In this document: positions 36,016-44,927 of the stretch, piece by piece
How positions within the stretch are numbered: position 1 is the first letter of the stretch
Layout of the letters: every line of letters starts with the position of its first letter
From: Pseudomonadota bacterium
GTDB taxonomy: Bacteria; Pseudomonadota; Gammaproteobacteria; Burkholderiales; Thiobacillaceae
NCBI GenBank assembly: GCA_030653935.1
Contig: JAURYL010000054.1
Span: 1-56,991, forward strand
Direction of reading: 5' to 3'
DNA: 56,991 nucleotides
Made by a program: the position numbers and the translations under genes
The notes under the pieces: generated by a model
What the model was told of the DNA's origin: nothing
Seen by the model: only the letters and a program-made list of their open reading frames with translations
The model's database searches: none

Positions 36016-38762
36016 GGCCCGTCCACAAGCAGCGCCTGGAGCTCGCCAACCGCCCGCGCATATTCCTGTCTGGCCGCGTCGAAGGTTGCGCGCGCAGCTT
36101 CAGGATCGACCACCGTCCTCCGCGATTCCATCTGTTTGAACAGCTCGGAGAGCGCCACCGCGCCGACATTGGCGGAACTCGATTTGAGGGTGTGCGCGGC
36201 GCGGCGCAGCCCCTCGTCATCAGCGTCATCGATGGCCTGATCCAGCCGCGCCATGATCTCGACCGAAGTATTCAGATACACCCGCGCGATTTTCCGCGCC
36301 AGGTCCAGGCCACCGGCGGGGTCCAGTTCACGCAAACGTTCCAGGTGCCGGCCATCGATGGCCGCGCGCGTGTCCGCTTTCGCCGCCGCCGGCAGCCAGC
36401 GGCTCAGGACCTGGTGCAGCTGCGCCATGGTATAGGGCTTGGCCAGGTAGTCATCCATCCCCGCCGTCAGGCACTGCATACGATCACCTTCCATGGCGTT
36501 GGCGGTCAGGGCGATGATCGGCATCCGCGCGCCGCCGTCCCCCTCCCGCGCGCGAATTCCGGCGGTGGCCTGAAAACCATCCATCACCGGCATCTGGCAG
36601 TCCATCAGGATCAGGTCGTATTGACCTCGCGCGCGCATCGCCAGCGCCTCCTGGCCATTGCCGGCGATGTCCGCCGTCAGGCCGAGGCCTTCCAGCATGG
36701 CCATGGCCACTTCCTGATTGACCGGGTTGTCCTCGGCGAGCAGAACATGACCATGCAACTGCGACTCGGCTTCGACGTAACCCGCGGCCGGCGACTCCAC
36801 CGGCGAGGCCGCGGACGCGTCCGTCGCCAGGGCGGCGCGGACCACTTCATTCAATTCGGCCCGGCGTATGGGCTTGGCGACACAACGCGCGATACCGGCC
36901 CGCCGTTGTGCCTGGATGCCGCCGTCATCCTGCGTGGAGGTGAGCAGCAACAGGCGCGTCGCCGCCAGTTCGGGCCGAGCCCGGATCGCGCGAGCCAGTT
37001 CCAGGCCGTCCATGCCGGGCATCCGCATATCCAGGATGGCGAGCGCGTAAGGGTCGCCGGACTCGGCCGCCTGGCCCATTTCCCGCAGGGCCGACGCGCC
37101 CCCTTCCACGCAGACCACCCGCATCCGCCAGGCGGCCAGTTGCAGCCGCAGTATTTCCAGATTCGTGGCGTTGTCATCCACCACCAGCACCCGTACCGCC
37201 TCCAGCTCCGCGACGACGGGCACGACGGGCGCGGCGGCCTGCCCTCTGGGCAGAACGAGATCGACCCAGAACTTCGAGCCCCGCCCCTCGCCGCTGTCCA
37301 CGCCGATGCCGCCGCCCATCAATTCGACCAGTTGCCGGGTGATGGCCAGGCCCAGCCCGGTGCCGCCAAACTGGCGGGTGGTGGAACTGTCCGCCTGGGT
37401 GAAATGCGAGAAGATCTTCTCCCGCGCCGCGACGGGGATGCCGATGCCGGTGTCCTCCACGCTCAGGTACACGCGCAATGCGTCCCCTTCCCCGGAAAAC
37501 AACTGGGCACGGACGACCACCTCACCCCGATTCGTGAACTTGATGGCGTTATTGATCAGATTGACCAGCACCTGGCGCAAGCGGAATGGATCACAGCGCA
37601 CCCGCATGGGCTGGTGGGGGGGTGAAAGCTGACAGGCCAGTTCCAGCCCTTTCTCCGCCGCCGGCTGCGCGAACATGGCGACCGCGTCCTCCACCAGCTC
37701 GCCCAGGTCGCAGTCCACGATATCCAGTTCCATGTGGCCGGATTCGATCTTGGAGAAGTCCAGGATGTCGTTGATGATGCCCAGCAGATGCTGGCCGGAG
37801 CGCTTCACCGCCTCGGCGTAGCGGTGCTGGGTGGGGTCCAGTTTGGTATCCAGCAACAGCTCGTTCATGCCCAGAACGCCATTCATGGGTGTGCGAATCT
37901 CATGGCTCATGGTCGCCAAAAATTCGCTCTTCGAGCGGCTGGCGGCCTCGGCCTGCTCCTTGGCGGCGCGCAATTCGGCGGTACGCGCCTCCACCATGTC
38001 TTCCAGATGCTCCTTGTGTTGCCGCAGACGGACATCGCGCGACTGGATCTCGCTCATCATCTCGTTGAAGCTGTCCACCAGCATGCCGATCTCGTCCTGG
38101 CCGCGCTTGCCGATGCGAAGATCGTAACGCTGGGTCTGGGCAACGCGACGGGCGGTGTCCGCCAGGCTCAGGATGGGCTCGCTGATGCGACGCTGCAGGC
38201 GTAGCGCCAGCAACACGGCCAGCAGGAACACGATCAGGCTCAGCCCCAGGGTGAGCAGGACGTCCCGCCAGATCTCGGCCCACATGCCGGAAAGATCGAT
38301 GACCATGGACAAGGTACCCAGTTTTTCCCGGCCACCTTGACCCCGCTCGCTCTCCAGCATGTCCTGGTCGAAGCGCAGGCGTGTGGCGGTAAACGGCATG
38401 CGCGCCGTGAAATTCTGTGGCGCGAGGTCGGTGAACGTGGTGGCGGGACTATTTACCGGATACACCGCGAACAACTTGCCCTCGGGTGACACGATGCGCG
38501 CGGCCAATACCTCTCGCCGTTCGCGCAGGCTGGACAGGCTGAGCAGCGCCGCCTTAGGGTCGCCGAACACCACCGCCGATTCGGCGTTGGCGGTGAGCAC
38601 CTGGGCGAGACCGCGCAATTGCGTCAGCATGCCGGCCTGTTGCCGCAGCACCCCGGTCACGGTGGATATCAGCAGGGCCAGGATCAACACCAACAAGGCC
38701 ATGCCGGCAAGCATGAGGATCAGGCGCCGCTTCAGGGTGGATCGGGTCAGGATCGAGCGCAT
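36012..38762 (-). CDS. Hybrid sensor kinase CHASE8-HAMP-HK-REC-REC-HPt
   Basis: An inner-membrane kinase of 916 residues. The first membrane helix is at about 13-37 and the periplasmic CHASE8-type domain at 38-165 ([17 protein letters not shown]). The second helix (about 168-190) is followed by a HAMP domain, HisKA with His287 ([11 protein letters not shown]) and HATPase_c ([27 protein letters not shown]). Two receivers ([13 protein letters not shown] and [13 protein letters not shown]) and a C-terminal HPt ([14 protein letters not shown]) complete it. The phosphorelay should end at the receiver of the next gene. CHASE8 kinases commonly sit beside YfiR and TonB receptor genes, as here. Confidence 0.95.
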   Translation of the reverse strand: MRSILTRSTLKRRLILMLAGMALLVLILALLISTVTGVLRQQAGMLTQLRGLAQVLTANAESAVVFGDPKAALLSLSSLRERREVLAARIVSPEGKLFAVYPVNSPATTFTDLAPQNFTARMPFTATRLRFDQDMLESERGQGGREKLGTLSMVIDLSGMWAEIWRDVLLTLGLSLIVFLLAVLLALRLQRRISEPILSLADTARRVAQTQRYDLRIGKRGQDEIGMLVDSFNEMMSEIQSRDVRLRQHKEHLEDMVEARTAELRAAKEQAEAASRSKSEFLATMSHEIRTPMNGVLGMNELLLDTKLDPTQHRYAEAVKRSGQHLLGIINDILDFSKIESGHMELDIVDCDLGELVEDAVAMFAQPAAEKGLELACQLSPPHQPMRVRCDPFRLRQVLVNLINNAIKFTNRGEVVVRAQLFSGEGDALRVYLSVEDTGIGIPVAAREKIFSHFTQADSSTTRQFGGTGLGLAITRQLVELMGGGIGVDSGEGRGSKFWVDLVLPRGQAAAPVVPVVAELEAVRVLVVDDNATNLEILRLQLAAWRMRVVCVEGGASALREMGQAAESGDPYALAILDMRMPGMDGLELARAIRARPELAATRLLLLTSTQDDGGIQAQRRAGIARCVAKPIRRAELNEVVRAALATDASAASPVESPAAGYVEAESQLHGHVLLAEDNPVNQEVAMAMLEGLGLTADIAGNGQEALAMRARGQYDLILMDCQMPVMDGFQATAGIRAREGDGGARMPIIALTANAMEGDRMQCLTAGMDDYLAKPYTMAQLHQVLSRWLPAAAKADTRAAIDGRHLERLRELDPAGGLDLARKIARVYLNTSVEIMARLDQAIDDADDEGLRRAAHTLKSSSANVGAVALSELFKQMESRRTVVDPEAARATFDAARQEYARAVGELQALLVDGP

Positions 38763-38846
38763 GGCCGCCTCATCGCGCCGCCGTCCGAGTGGCTATCGAG
38801 ATCGACGACCCAAGTCCTGCAGGCGGCTGGAATACTTTTGTCCATA

Positions 38847-40871
38847 TCAGAAGCGGTGGGTCATTTTAAGCCGCCAGCTACGGCCATCCTGCACCAGGCT
38901 TTCGCGGGGGATCCCGCTGTACAGGCTGTCATCCGGGTAGCTGTGGGCATAGTTTTTGTCGAACGCGTTGTAGACACCCAGCGCCCATTCGGTCCTGTCG
39001 CCGCCGTTGGGCCGCCATCTCAGATTGGCGTTGGCGATGGCGTACGCCGAGGTGTGGCCGCTGGGAATGGATTGGCCGCTGGCATACCGGGCTTCCAGCC
39101 CCAGATGCCAGTTCGCGAAGGGCAGCGGGGTGGCGAAATTGGCCTTGAGCAGATGCCGCGACGGACTGTTGATGACGCCATTCGGCAGTTCCGGCGTGAA
39201 CTGGCCACTGTAACTGGCGCGCAGCGAAGCGCCATGGGCGAAGCTTTTTTCCAGCTCCAGTTCGATGCCGTGGCTGCGGATTTCGGGCTGGTTCTGGTAC
39301 TGCAGGGAGGTCCCGGTATCCACCTGCACGATCCAGTTCTCCACCTGATTGACATTGACGCCGGCGGTCATGCGCAGATCCGCGCCGAGATAGCGCTCCC
39401 AGACCGCCTCGAAGGTCTGGATGGTCTCCGCCTTCAGGCCCAGGTTGCCGATCTGCGCGCCGGTACCGGGATAACTGTAATAGCGCTCATAGGCGTTGGC
39501 TGAACGGAAAGCGCCGCCGTAAAGCAGTTTCACCGTGTTGTTCTGGTTGGGCCGCCAGATCAGGCCCAGGCGCGGACTCCATTGGCCGTCGGCGGCGGTG
39601 GCTTGATCGTGACGCAGCCCCAGGCTGAGCAGGAGGCCGTCGCTCAGACTGAGGTTGTCCTGCACATAGAGCCCCAGTCGTTCGCTGTCGCGTCGATCCT
39701 CCAGGCAAGGATCGACGGCGCTGTCGGTCGCGGTGCAACGCAATGACGGCGGCGCATCCTCGGCGAACTGGTCCTGCCGCGTGTTGTTCTGATAATCCAG
39801 ACCCAGCAGCAACCTGTGTCCAGCGAAGCCGTTGTAGTGGAGTTGACCATCCAGGCCCCACCAGCGGCCGATGGCTTTTTCCCTGTCCAGATCGAAGGGC
39901 GCGCCGCTGTAGTCATTGACATACTGGCCGCGCCATTCCGACTGGCCATAGAACAGGCGGGTGCTGATCTTGGCCTCCCTGGTCAAGAGGCTCTGGTAGC
40001 GCGCATCGAGCAGCAGCGTCTCATCCCAATCCCGGTTGCGCGGATCGTCGAAGACGCTTCCGAAAGCCCCGGAGGGGCGGCCGTGCTCACGCTGGCCCCA
40101 AAGGGCGGTGAACTGAAGCTCACCTTTGCGATAGCGGGCGAACAAACGGCGCGTGTTCGCGTCATCGGTACCGGGGCTGGCCTGGCCGAGTTCGGGGAAG
40201 TAAAGCGCCTGGCCGGCGCTGTTCATGCCGGAGGCCGACAGCAGCAGGTCGGCGCCGTTTTCCAGTTGCCTGCCATAACTGGCGCGGGCCGTGTGAGTGG
40301 CGTAACTGCCCGTGGAGGCGGCGATCTCGACGCCGTCGAACGCCTTGCCCGCCTTGGTGACGACATTGATGGCGCCAAAGAAGGCGTTGCCGCCATAAAC
40401 CATGGAAGCCGGTCCGCGCACGATCTCGATGCGCTCGATCAGGTCGAGGTCGAGGGGAAACTCCTCGCCCACATAGGCCTGATCGTAGATGCTGCCATTG
40501 CTGCGGATGCCGTCGATCAGCAACAGCAAGCGGCTGTTGTAGTCGCCCGGGGTGGAGAAACCGCGCACCGCCACATAATCGTATTCACGGCCATTGGTGG
40601 TTTGGAAGCCGCGCACGCTGGCCAGGGCCTCGGCCAGCGTGCGCCAGCCGTAGGCGCGAATCTCCTCACTGCTCAGCACGGTGATGGCCGACGGCGCCTC
40701 GCTGGCCCGCTGAGTAATGCGGGAGGCGCCGACCACTTGCTGCGGCACCGCCTCGAAATCGAGCAGTTGTTCGAGACTGAGGTCGTTCATATCCGCCGCG
40801 GCCGATGCCGACACCATCCAGGCGAGCAGAAGCAGGCATCGTGAGAGGGAATAAGGCTCGAACGAGATCAT
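38847..40871 (-). CDS. TonB-dependent outer-membrane receptor
   Basis: The 674-residue protein has a signal peptide (CLLLLAWMVSASAAA at about 12-26), a plug domain (about 50-165; SAITVLSSEEIRAYGWRTLA, RGPASMVYGGNAFFGAINVV) and a 22-strand-type barrel ending in aromatic RSWRLKMTHRF. A TonB-box-like stretch is near NDLSLEQLLDFE. The substrate is unknown; the setting (YfiR, CHASE8 kinase, GGDEF-EAL) suggests a signal-transducing receptor rather than only an importer. It overlaps the yfiR-like gene by four bases and ends 84 bases before the kinase start. Confidence 0.95.
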   Translation of the reverse strand: MISFEPYSLSRCLLLLAWMVSASAAADMNDLSLEQLLDFEAVPQQVVGASRITQRASEAPSAITVLSSEEIRAYGWRTLAEALASVRGFQTTNGREYDYVAVRGFSTPGDYNSRLLLLIDGIRSNGSIYDQAYVGEEFPLDLDLIERIEIVRGPASMVYGGNAFFGAINVVTKAGKAFDGVEIAASTGSYATHTARASYGRQLENGADLLLSASGMNSAGQALYFPELGQASPGTDDANTRRLFARYRKGELQFTALWGQREHGRPSGAFGSVFDDPRNRDWDETLLLDARYQSLLTREAKISTRLFYGQSEWRGQYVNDYSGAPFDLDREKAIGRWWGLDGQLHYNGFAGHRLLLGLDYQNNTRQDQFAEDAPPSLRCTATDSAVDPCLEDRRDSERLGLYVQDNLSLSDGLLLSLGLRHDQATAADGQWSPRLGLIWRPNQNNTVKLLYGGAFRSANAYERYYSYPGTGAQIGNLGLKAETIQTFEAVWERYLGADLRMTAGVNVNQVENWIVQVDTGTSLQYQNQPEIRSHGIELELEKSFAHGASLRASYSGQFTPELPNGVINSPSRHLLKANFATPLPFANWHLGLEARYASGQSIPSGHTSAYAIANANLRWRPNGGDRTEWALGVYNAFDKNYAHSYPDDSLYSGIPRESLVQDGRSWRLKMTHRF

Positions 40872-41377
40872 GGCAGCACCTCGTCGGCCAGTTTCAACAG
40901 CTGGCTGCTCAACTTCAGTCCCGCCTGGCGGGCTGCGCCCTGGTTGATATCGAAACGGATGCGCCCGGCGCGCAGTTTCAAGCCGATGATGCCGCCGACC
41001 TGGGCGAAACCGGGTATGTCGCTGATGGTCAGCACCGGGCGCTGCGCGGTATTGCGCAGTACCGCCTCAACCCGCCGCGCCTCGTCGGCCTTGATGAACA
41101 GCACCTCGCAGTCGCGCCATTCACCCGGGAGGGTCGCGCCGCGCACGCGGATCTCACGGCCATGTACCAGACGACCTTGCAGCGACTCCAGCTTGCCCGA
41201 CAGCACATCGGCGCCGAGACCGCAAACCAGCAACTCGGCATCGACCTCCGGCCACTCCGTGTATTTGGTGAAATTGAAGATGAAGCCGGCCTTGGCGCCG
41301 TCTTCCGAGAGACTTTCAGCCTGCGCGCTGGCGCCCGACGGCGAGAGGGCCACCAGCGCCACCACCAGCCAGAGCAT
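40868..41377 (-). CDS. YfiR family periplasmic protein (DUF4154)
   Basis: About 169 residues: a signal peptide (MLWLVVALVALSPSGASAQA) followed by the family opening AGFIFNFTKYTEWP, the centre DCEVLFIKADEARR, and the end ISDIPGFAQVGGIIGLKL...RFDIN, which marks YfiR. In Pseudomonas YfiR is a periplasmic repressor of the diguanylate cyclase YfiN; here the partner may be the CHASE8 kinase. The frame is open far upstream to 41,920, but that part translates repeats, so the start at 41,377 is chosen. It is coupled to the TonB receptor by an ATGA overlap. Confidence 0.9.
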   Translation of the reverse strand: MLWLVVALVALSPSGASAQAESLSEDGAKAGFIFNFTKYTEWPEVDAELLVCGLGADVLSGKLESLQGRLVHGREIRVRGATLPGEWRDCEVLFIKADEARRVEAVLRNTAQRPVLTISDIPGFAQVGGIIGLKLRAGRIRFDINQGAARQAGLKLSSQLLKLADEVLP

Positions 41378-41403
41378 TGAGGAGCGGAAGGGCGGAGACA
41401 CCG

Positions 41404-41583
41404 TCAGAAGGCCCAATCCATCTTCAGGTAAACACCGCGCTCGATTTTCACCGGGGCGGAAAGAATGTTCGTCATGACGATTTCCTGATGGCCCGCGTCC
41501 AGCAGATTCTGGCCCACCGGGGAGATTTCCAGAGCCCGGACCGACTTCCAGATCAGGCCCAACCGATTTTGAAAAGCAGCCGG
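41404..41583 (-). pseudogene. C-terminal remnant of a second TonB-dependent receptor
   Basis: About 57 codons end in VGQNLLDAGHQEIV, IERGVYLKMDWAF and a stop. This is the typical closing hairpin of a TonB-dependent receptor barrel, with the final aromatic residue. No barrel or plug sequence precedes it: the frame runs straight into a GGGCGGGTTT palindrome and then the 161-bp tandem repeats. The remnant lies 26 bases before the yfiR-like start. The operon therefore once began with another receptor, or the original receptor was rearranged. Confidence 0.75.
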
Positions 41584-41608
41584 TAGGGCGGGTTTCAAAC
41601 CCGCCCCC
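41583..41608. repeat. GTAGGGCGGGTTTcAAACCCGCC palindrome
   Basis: A single copy of the palindrome family found four times at 6173-6320 (core GGGCGGGTTT / AAACCCGCCC). It marks the point where the receptor remnant loses homology. Confidence 0.85.
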
Positions 41609-41631
41609 GCGAATCGGCCTGAAGCGCCATA

Positions 41632-41953
41632 AAGGACCTGTCCATGAATAACTTGAACATTCTGGCTGCACTGGCGGGCGCCCTGCGGCGTTGCCGTCCG
41701 CTTGCAGGGAATAGCCATGCAGCGCGTCCGGCGCCTTGCATCGCATCCCGCCAGCACACCCATAATTGTCCAGGTTATTCATGGACAGGCCCAAGGACCT
41801 GTCCATGAATAACTTGAACATTCTGGCTGCACTGGCGGGCGCCCTGCGGCGTTGCCGTCCGCTTGCAGGGAATGGCCATGCAGCGCGTCCGGCGCCTTGC
41901 ATCGCATCCCGCCAGCACACCCATAATTGTCCAGGTTATTCATGGACAGGCCC
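41632..41953. mobile_element. Two tandem copies of a 161-bp hairpin element
   Basis: Two head-to-tail units (41,632-41,792 and 41,793-41,953) differ at one base (A at 41,713, G at 41,874). Each unit has imperfect inverted ends (CCTGTCCATGAATAAC at the left, its complement at the right). The arms also pair further in (CTGGCGGG / CCCGCCAG), so each copy is close to one long hairpin. There is no open frame of its own. It behaves like a MITE or a large structured repeat. Confidence 0.88.
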
Positions 41954-42181
41954 AAAGACGGATTTTTTTCCATAATGGTTGAGCGCGATTACTTACAAGT
42001 TGAAGGACTTGCCGGTGTCGGCCTTGAATCTGTGAGGGCCGCCATAAGCCCGATCATCGCCGCCGGCACGATAGCACAGGCCCCAGACGAGGTCGTGCGT
42101 CTCCGTGCCGACCCCAGGGCAAATTCGCTCTAACAATCATGGAAAAGAGCCCCCCCCCCGAATGATGAAACCGGACGCACT

Positions 42182-42250
42182 TGTAGCGCCGGCGTCTCGC
42201 CGGCGTCTTTTTGATCAGGCCCACGAAGCCGGCGGGACGCCGGCGCTACA
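42182..42250. repeat. 69-base hairpin, perfect 15-bp ends
   Basis: TGTAGCGCCGGCGTC (42,182-42,196) and its exact complement (42,236-42,250) flank a 39-base centre. It shares the TGTAGCGCCGGC core with the repeats at 22,780 and 33,766. Confidence 0.88.
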
Positions 42251-42578
42251 GCCCGCGCAGGGCGGATGAGCCAACGGCTTTTTGCCGGCGTTATCCGCCG
42301 AATGCCAACATACTACGCGGGCTGAAATCATTGTTGCTCGACGCCTTGGGGCCGACACCCATCGGCGGGCCGCTTGCATAGCCTGTTATCATGAATTGCT
42401 AATACAGCTTTCATCACCCGGTAACCCCCGCGCAACATCATCACAAACTCATGACGAGGCATTGGCACGAACCGTGCTTATCCATGCCCACAAGCCAAAC
42501 CTTTTCCCATTACCCAAACACCATGATGTATTCCGCTTTTCCTCCCGTCGCCACGTCAGCCAGCGCCCGCGTGCCTGG

Positions 42579-42739
42579 CAGCCTGTCGGACTTTGGAATC
42601 GTCGGCTGCAAATCGACCGCGACGGTCCATTTTTCGCCGGATTCTTGCCCCATAGCCGGGCTATGCGGCGGCGAATCCGGCAAAAACTGGCCTCGGCGGG
42701 GTCGATTTTCGCTATCGACGACCAAAGTCCGACAGGCTG
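42579..42739. mobile_element. 161-bp MITE-like hairpin, 18-bp perfect ends
   Basis: CAGCCTGTCGGACTTTGG (42,579-42,596) is exactly complementary to 42,722-42,739. Inner arms pair too (GCCGGATTCTT with GAATCCGGC; AATCGACC with GGTCGATT). The centre is the palindrome CATAGCCGGGCTATG. The element is therefore one near-continuous hairpin. A fragment of its end (CAGCCTGTCGGC) appears at 54,119-54,130 after the last gene of the operon. Confidence 0.85.
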
Positions 42740-42848
42740 CTGGGCTTGTCGCCCGCCCGCCGCGAGCTGACGCACGGTTATCGGCCGGCCACGCACCCTT
42801 GTTGGGCGTTTCCCGCCTGGTCGCGTTGTTTACGCCAGGGAAGGCGGC

Positions 42849-43349
42849 ATGATGGCCAAGGCACGCGCTTCGGTACTGTTGTTCGCGACCCTGCTGGGAT
42901 TCTGGCTACTGCTGAACGGCTCGCTGGCCACGGATGTGCTGGTGATCGGTGTGATCGCGGCGTTGGTCATCACCCTGCTGTTTCGTGACAGCCTCGCGGT
43001 GGTCTCGGAATTTCGCGCCACCCCGCACGCCCTGATCACGGCGCCGTCTTATGTCTTCTATTTCCTCAAGGAACTGGTCAGGTCGAACTTGCGGCTGGCG
43101 AGCATCGTGCTCTCGCCGGCGCTGCCGCTGCGACCGGGCATCGTCAAGGTGCGCACCAGGTTGAAGAGCCGGATGGGGCGGTTGCTGCTGGCCAATTCCA
43201 TCACCCTCACCCCCGGCACCCTGACCGTCGAACTGGACGGTGAATGGCTCTATGTCCACTGGGTGACGGTGGAATCGGAAGACGTCGACGCGGCCACGGC
43301 CGACATCGTCAACGGTTTCGAGCGCTATCTGGAGGTCATGTATGGTTGA
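42849..43349 (+). CDS. MrpE/MnhE-like antiporter subunit (MbxA-like)
   Basis: A 166-residue membrane protein of the Na+/H+ antiporter MrpE family (PF01899 type). Two or three N-terminal membrane helices (LLFATLLGFWLLLNGSLA, VLVIGVIAALVITLLF, SYVFYFLKELV) are followed by the family core TLTPGTLTVELDGEWLYVHW near residue 120. In Mrp and MBH/MBS complexes this subunit is part of the ion-translocating module. It is the first gene of the operon, with a GGGAAGG ribosome site, and overlaps mrpF by eight bases. Confidence 0.93.
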   Translation: MMAKARASVLLFATLLGFWLLLNGSLATDVLVIGVIAALVITLLFRDSLAVVSEFRATPHALITAPSYVFYFLKELVRSNLRLASIVLSPALPLRPGIVKVRTRLKSRMGRLLLANSITLTPGTLTVELDGEWLYVHWVTVESEDVDAATADIVNGFERYLEVMYG

Positions 43350-43602
43350 AATCCTGGTTTATCTGGCGGCGACGCTGGTCGGCCTGGCACTGCTGCTGGC
43401 CCTCTATCGCTTCGTCAAGGGGCCGTCGGCCGCCGACCGCGTGGTCGCCTTCGATGTCCTCACCATCGTCGGCATCACCGGCATCGTCCTGGTGGCGCTG
43501 GCCGAAGGGCGCGGCATCTATCTCGACGTGGCGCTGGTCTATGCGCTGCTGTCCTTCCTCGGGGTGATCGTCATCGCCCGCTATCTGGAGCGCGGCCTGT
43601 GA
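43342..43602 (+). CDS. MrpF/MnhF-like antiporter subunit (MbxB-like)
   Basis: An 86-residue protein with three membrane helices. The family motif KGPSAADRVVAFDVLT (Asp in ADRV) is at about 29-44, and a later YLDVALVYALLSFLG is typical of MrpF. It overlaps mrpE by eight bases and mrpG by four. It belongs to the small-subunit trio E-F-G at the head of Mrp, MBH and MBS operons. Confidence 0.95.
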   Translation: MVEILVYLAATLVGLALLLALYRFVKGPSAADRVVAFDVLTIVGITGIVLVALAEGRGIYLDVALVYALLSFLGVIVIARYLERGL

Positions 43603-43940
43603 TCGACACGCCACTCAACCTGCTCGGCGCCCTGCTGCTGGTCGCCGGCGCCGCCTTCCTGCTGCTCGGCGGGCTGGGTCTGGTGCGTATGCCCGACCTG
43701 TTCAACCGCATCCAGGCCGGCACCAAGGCCACCACCCTGGGCACCCTGCTATCCCTGGCCGGGGTTGCCTGCCTGCAACCCGATTGGGGCCTGAAACTGT
43801 TGCTGATCGGTCTGTTCATCCTGTTCACCAATCCGATCTCGTCGCAGGTGCTGGCCCGCGCGGCGCACCGTAGCGGCGTGGAAAAGTCTTCGCTGACGTC
43901 CATCGACCGCCTCGCCGAAGACCAGGGAGCACAGCCATGA
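43599..43940 (+). CDS. MrpG/MnhG-like antiporter subunit (MbxC-like)
   Basis: A 113-residue protein with three hydrophobic helices (LLGALLLVAGAAFLLLGGLG; TTLGTLLSLAGVACL; LLLIGLFILFTNPISSQVLA). The MrpG signature LVRMPDLFNRIQAGTKATTLG and FTNPISSQVLARAAHR are both present. The C-terminal 20 residues are polar. The gene has four-base overlaps on both sides, so it is translated with its neighbours. Confidence 0.95.
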   Translation: MIDTPLNLLGALLLVAGAAFLLLGGLGLVRMPDLFNRIQAGTKATTLGTLLSLAGVACLQPDWGLKLLLIGLFILFTNPISSQVLARAAHRSGVEKSSLTSIDRLAEDQGAQP

Positions 43941-44236
43941 GCCCCCTGCTGACCGGTATGACCCTGGTGCTGTGCGTCGCGATGATCGTCGCGGCCCTGC
44001 TGGCCATACGCGACCCCTCCCCCGAAGTGGCGAAAACAGACACTGGCGGCCTGCCCATCGCCATCCTCGCCGCCGGCCTGGTCAGTCTGATCGCCTCGAT
44101 CCTGTTCCTAATTCTCGCCGCGCCCGATGTGGCGATGACCGAGGCGGCCATCGGCAGCGGCCTCACCACCTTCCTGTTTTTCTTCGTGCTGGGCCGAATC
44201 AGAAGGCATGAAACAAGCGGGGACAACCATGATTAA
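43937..44236 (+). CDS. DUF4040 / MbhD-like membrane subunit
   Basis: A 99-residue protein with three membrane helices. Its core LILAAPDVAMTEAAIGSG near residues 60-77 is the signature of DUF4040, which in Mrp antiporters is the C-terminal part of MrpA and in MBH/MBS is the separate MbhD subunit. Its presence as a free gene after MrpG agrees with the MBH/MBS plan and not with a standard Mrp operon, where MrpA leads. It overlaps the next start by eight bases. Confidence 0.9.
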   Translation: MSPLLTGMTLVLCVAMIVAALLAIRDPSPEVAKTDTGGLPIAILAAGLVSLIASILFLILAAPDVAMTEAAIGSGLTTFLFFFVLGRIRRHETSGDNHD

Positions 44237-44927
44237 ACGCTTCATCGCCCTCACGCTGCTGCTGGCCATCGGCGGCCTGTTCGCCAGCCTGCTGCTGGGC
44301 TACACGCCCGACAGTGAACTGAACCAGACCGCCCGCTACTACGCCGAGCGCACCTCCCCGGACATCGGCGCGGCCAACATCGTCACCGCCATCATCGTCA
44401 CCTATCGCGGCCTCGATACCCTGGGCGAAGTCACGGTGCTGTTCCTCTCCGCAGCCATCGTCGGCCTGGTCCTGGCCCTGGGCGGAAAATCCGGCAAGAC
44501 GGGGCGCGGCACGGTCCCGGTGGGCGAACTGCTGACCACCGGCACCCGCTATCTCGCGCCGCTGATCATGCTGCTGGGCGTCTATGTCTTCGTGAACGGC
44601 CACCTGACGCCGGGCGGCGGTTTCCAGGGCGGCGCCATTCTCGCCTCGGGCGTGTTGCTGCTGCTGCTGGCCGACCCGCTGAAACGCTTCAGCCACGTCT
44701 TGATCGCCACCATCGAATCCTTCGCCGGACTCCTTTACGTCCTCATCGGCCTGTTTGGCCTGGTCCTCGCCGGCGGTTTTCTCGACAACCGCTTCCTGCC
44801 CACCGGCGAACTGGGCGCGCTGTTCTCGGCCGGAGCGATCCCGCTGATCTATTCCCTGATCGGCCTCAAGGTCGGCGCCGAGTTCGCCTCGATGCTGGCC
44901 AGCCTGTCGGAATCGGAGACTTCATGA
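44229..44927 (+). CDS. MbhE-MbhF (MrpB) fused membrane subunit
   Basis: A 232-residue protein. The N-terminal half (about 1-95) carries the MbhE-type core VTYRGLDTLGEVTVLFLSA. The C-terminal half is MrpB (TTGTRYLAPLIMLLGVYVFV, NGHLTPGGGFQGGAILASG). In Mrp systems the first part belongs to the MrpA C-terminus, so this is a two-in-one subunit. ATG 44,229 is preferred over 44,208 because GGGGACA lies just upstream; both are in the tail of the DUF4040 gene. Confidence 0.9.
   Translation: MIKRFIALTLLLAIGGLFASLLLGYTPDSELNQTARYYAERTSPDIGAANIVTAIIVTYRGLDTLGEVTVLFLSAAIVGLVLALGGKSGKTGRGTVPVGELLTTGTRYLAPLIMLLGVYVFVNGHLTPGGGFQGGAILASGVLLLLLADPLKRFSHVLIATIESFAGLLYVLIGLFGLVLAGGFLDNRFLPTGELGALFSAGAIPLIYSLIGLKVGAEFASMLASLSESETS

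Larger units (their letters stand above)
41954..42848. other. Long non-coding stretch upstream of the mrp/mbx-like operon
   Basis: About 0.9 kb without a convincing gene. A run of nine or so C near 42,152 and two hairpin elements (listed separately) are visible. A 45-codon minus-strand frame (about 42,135 down to 41,998, ending GKSFNL) may be the tail of a lost gene, but nothing confirms it. The frame at 42,282-42,770 crosses the hairpin element and looks spurious. The promoter of the operon should lie here; I could not locate it. GGGAAGG precedes the first ATG. Confidence 0.5.

Noticed and set aside
40868-41920. 350-residue form of the YfiR-like protein
   Set aside because: The N-terminal 180 residues translate the tandem 161-bp elements and the receptor remnant region; the signal peptide begins at 41,377.
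41632-41953. CRISPR or phage att site
   Set aside because: Only two 161-bp copies are present, head to tail and with hairpin ends; no spacers and no integrase gene.
42282-42770. 162-codon frame before the mrp/mbx-like operon
   Set aside because: It runs through a 161-bp hairpin element and has no known motif or ribosome site.
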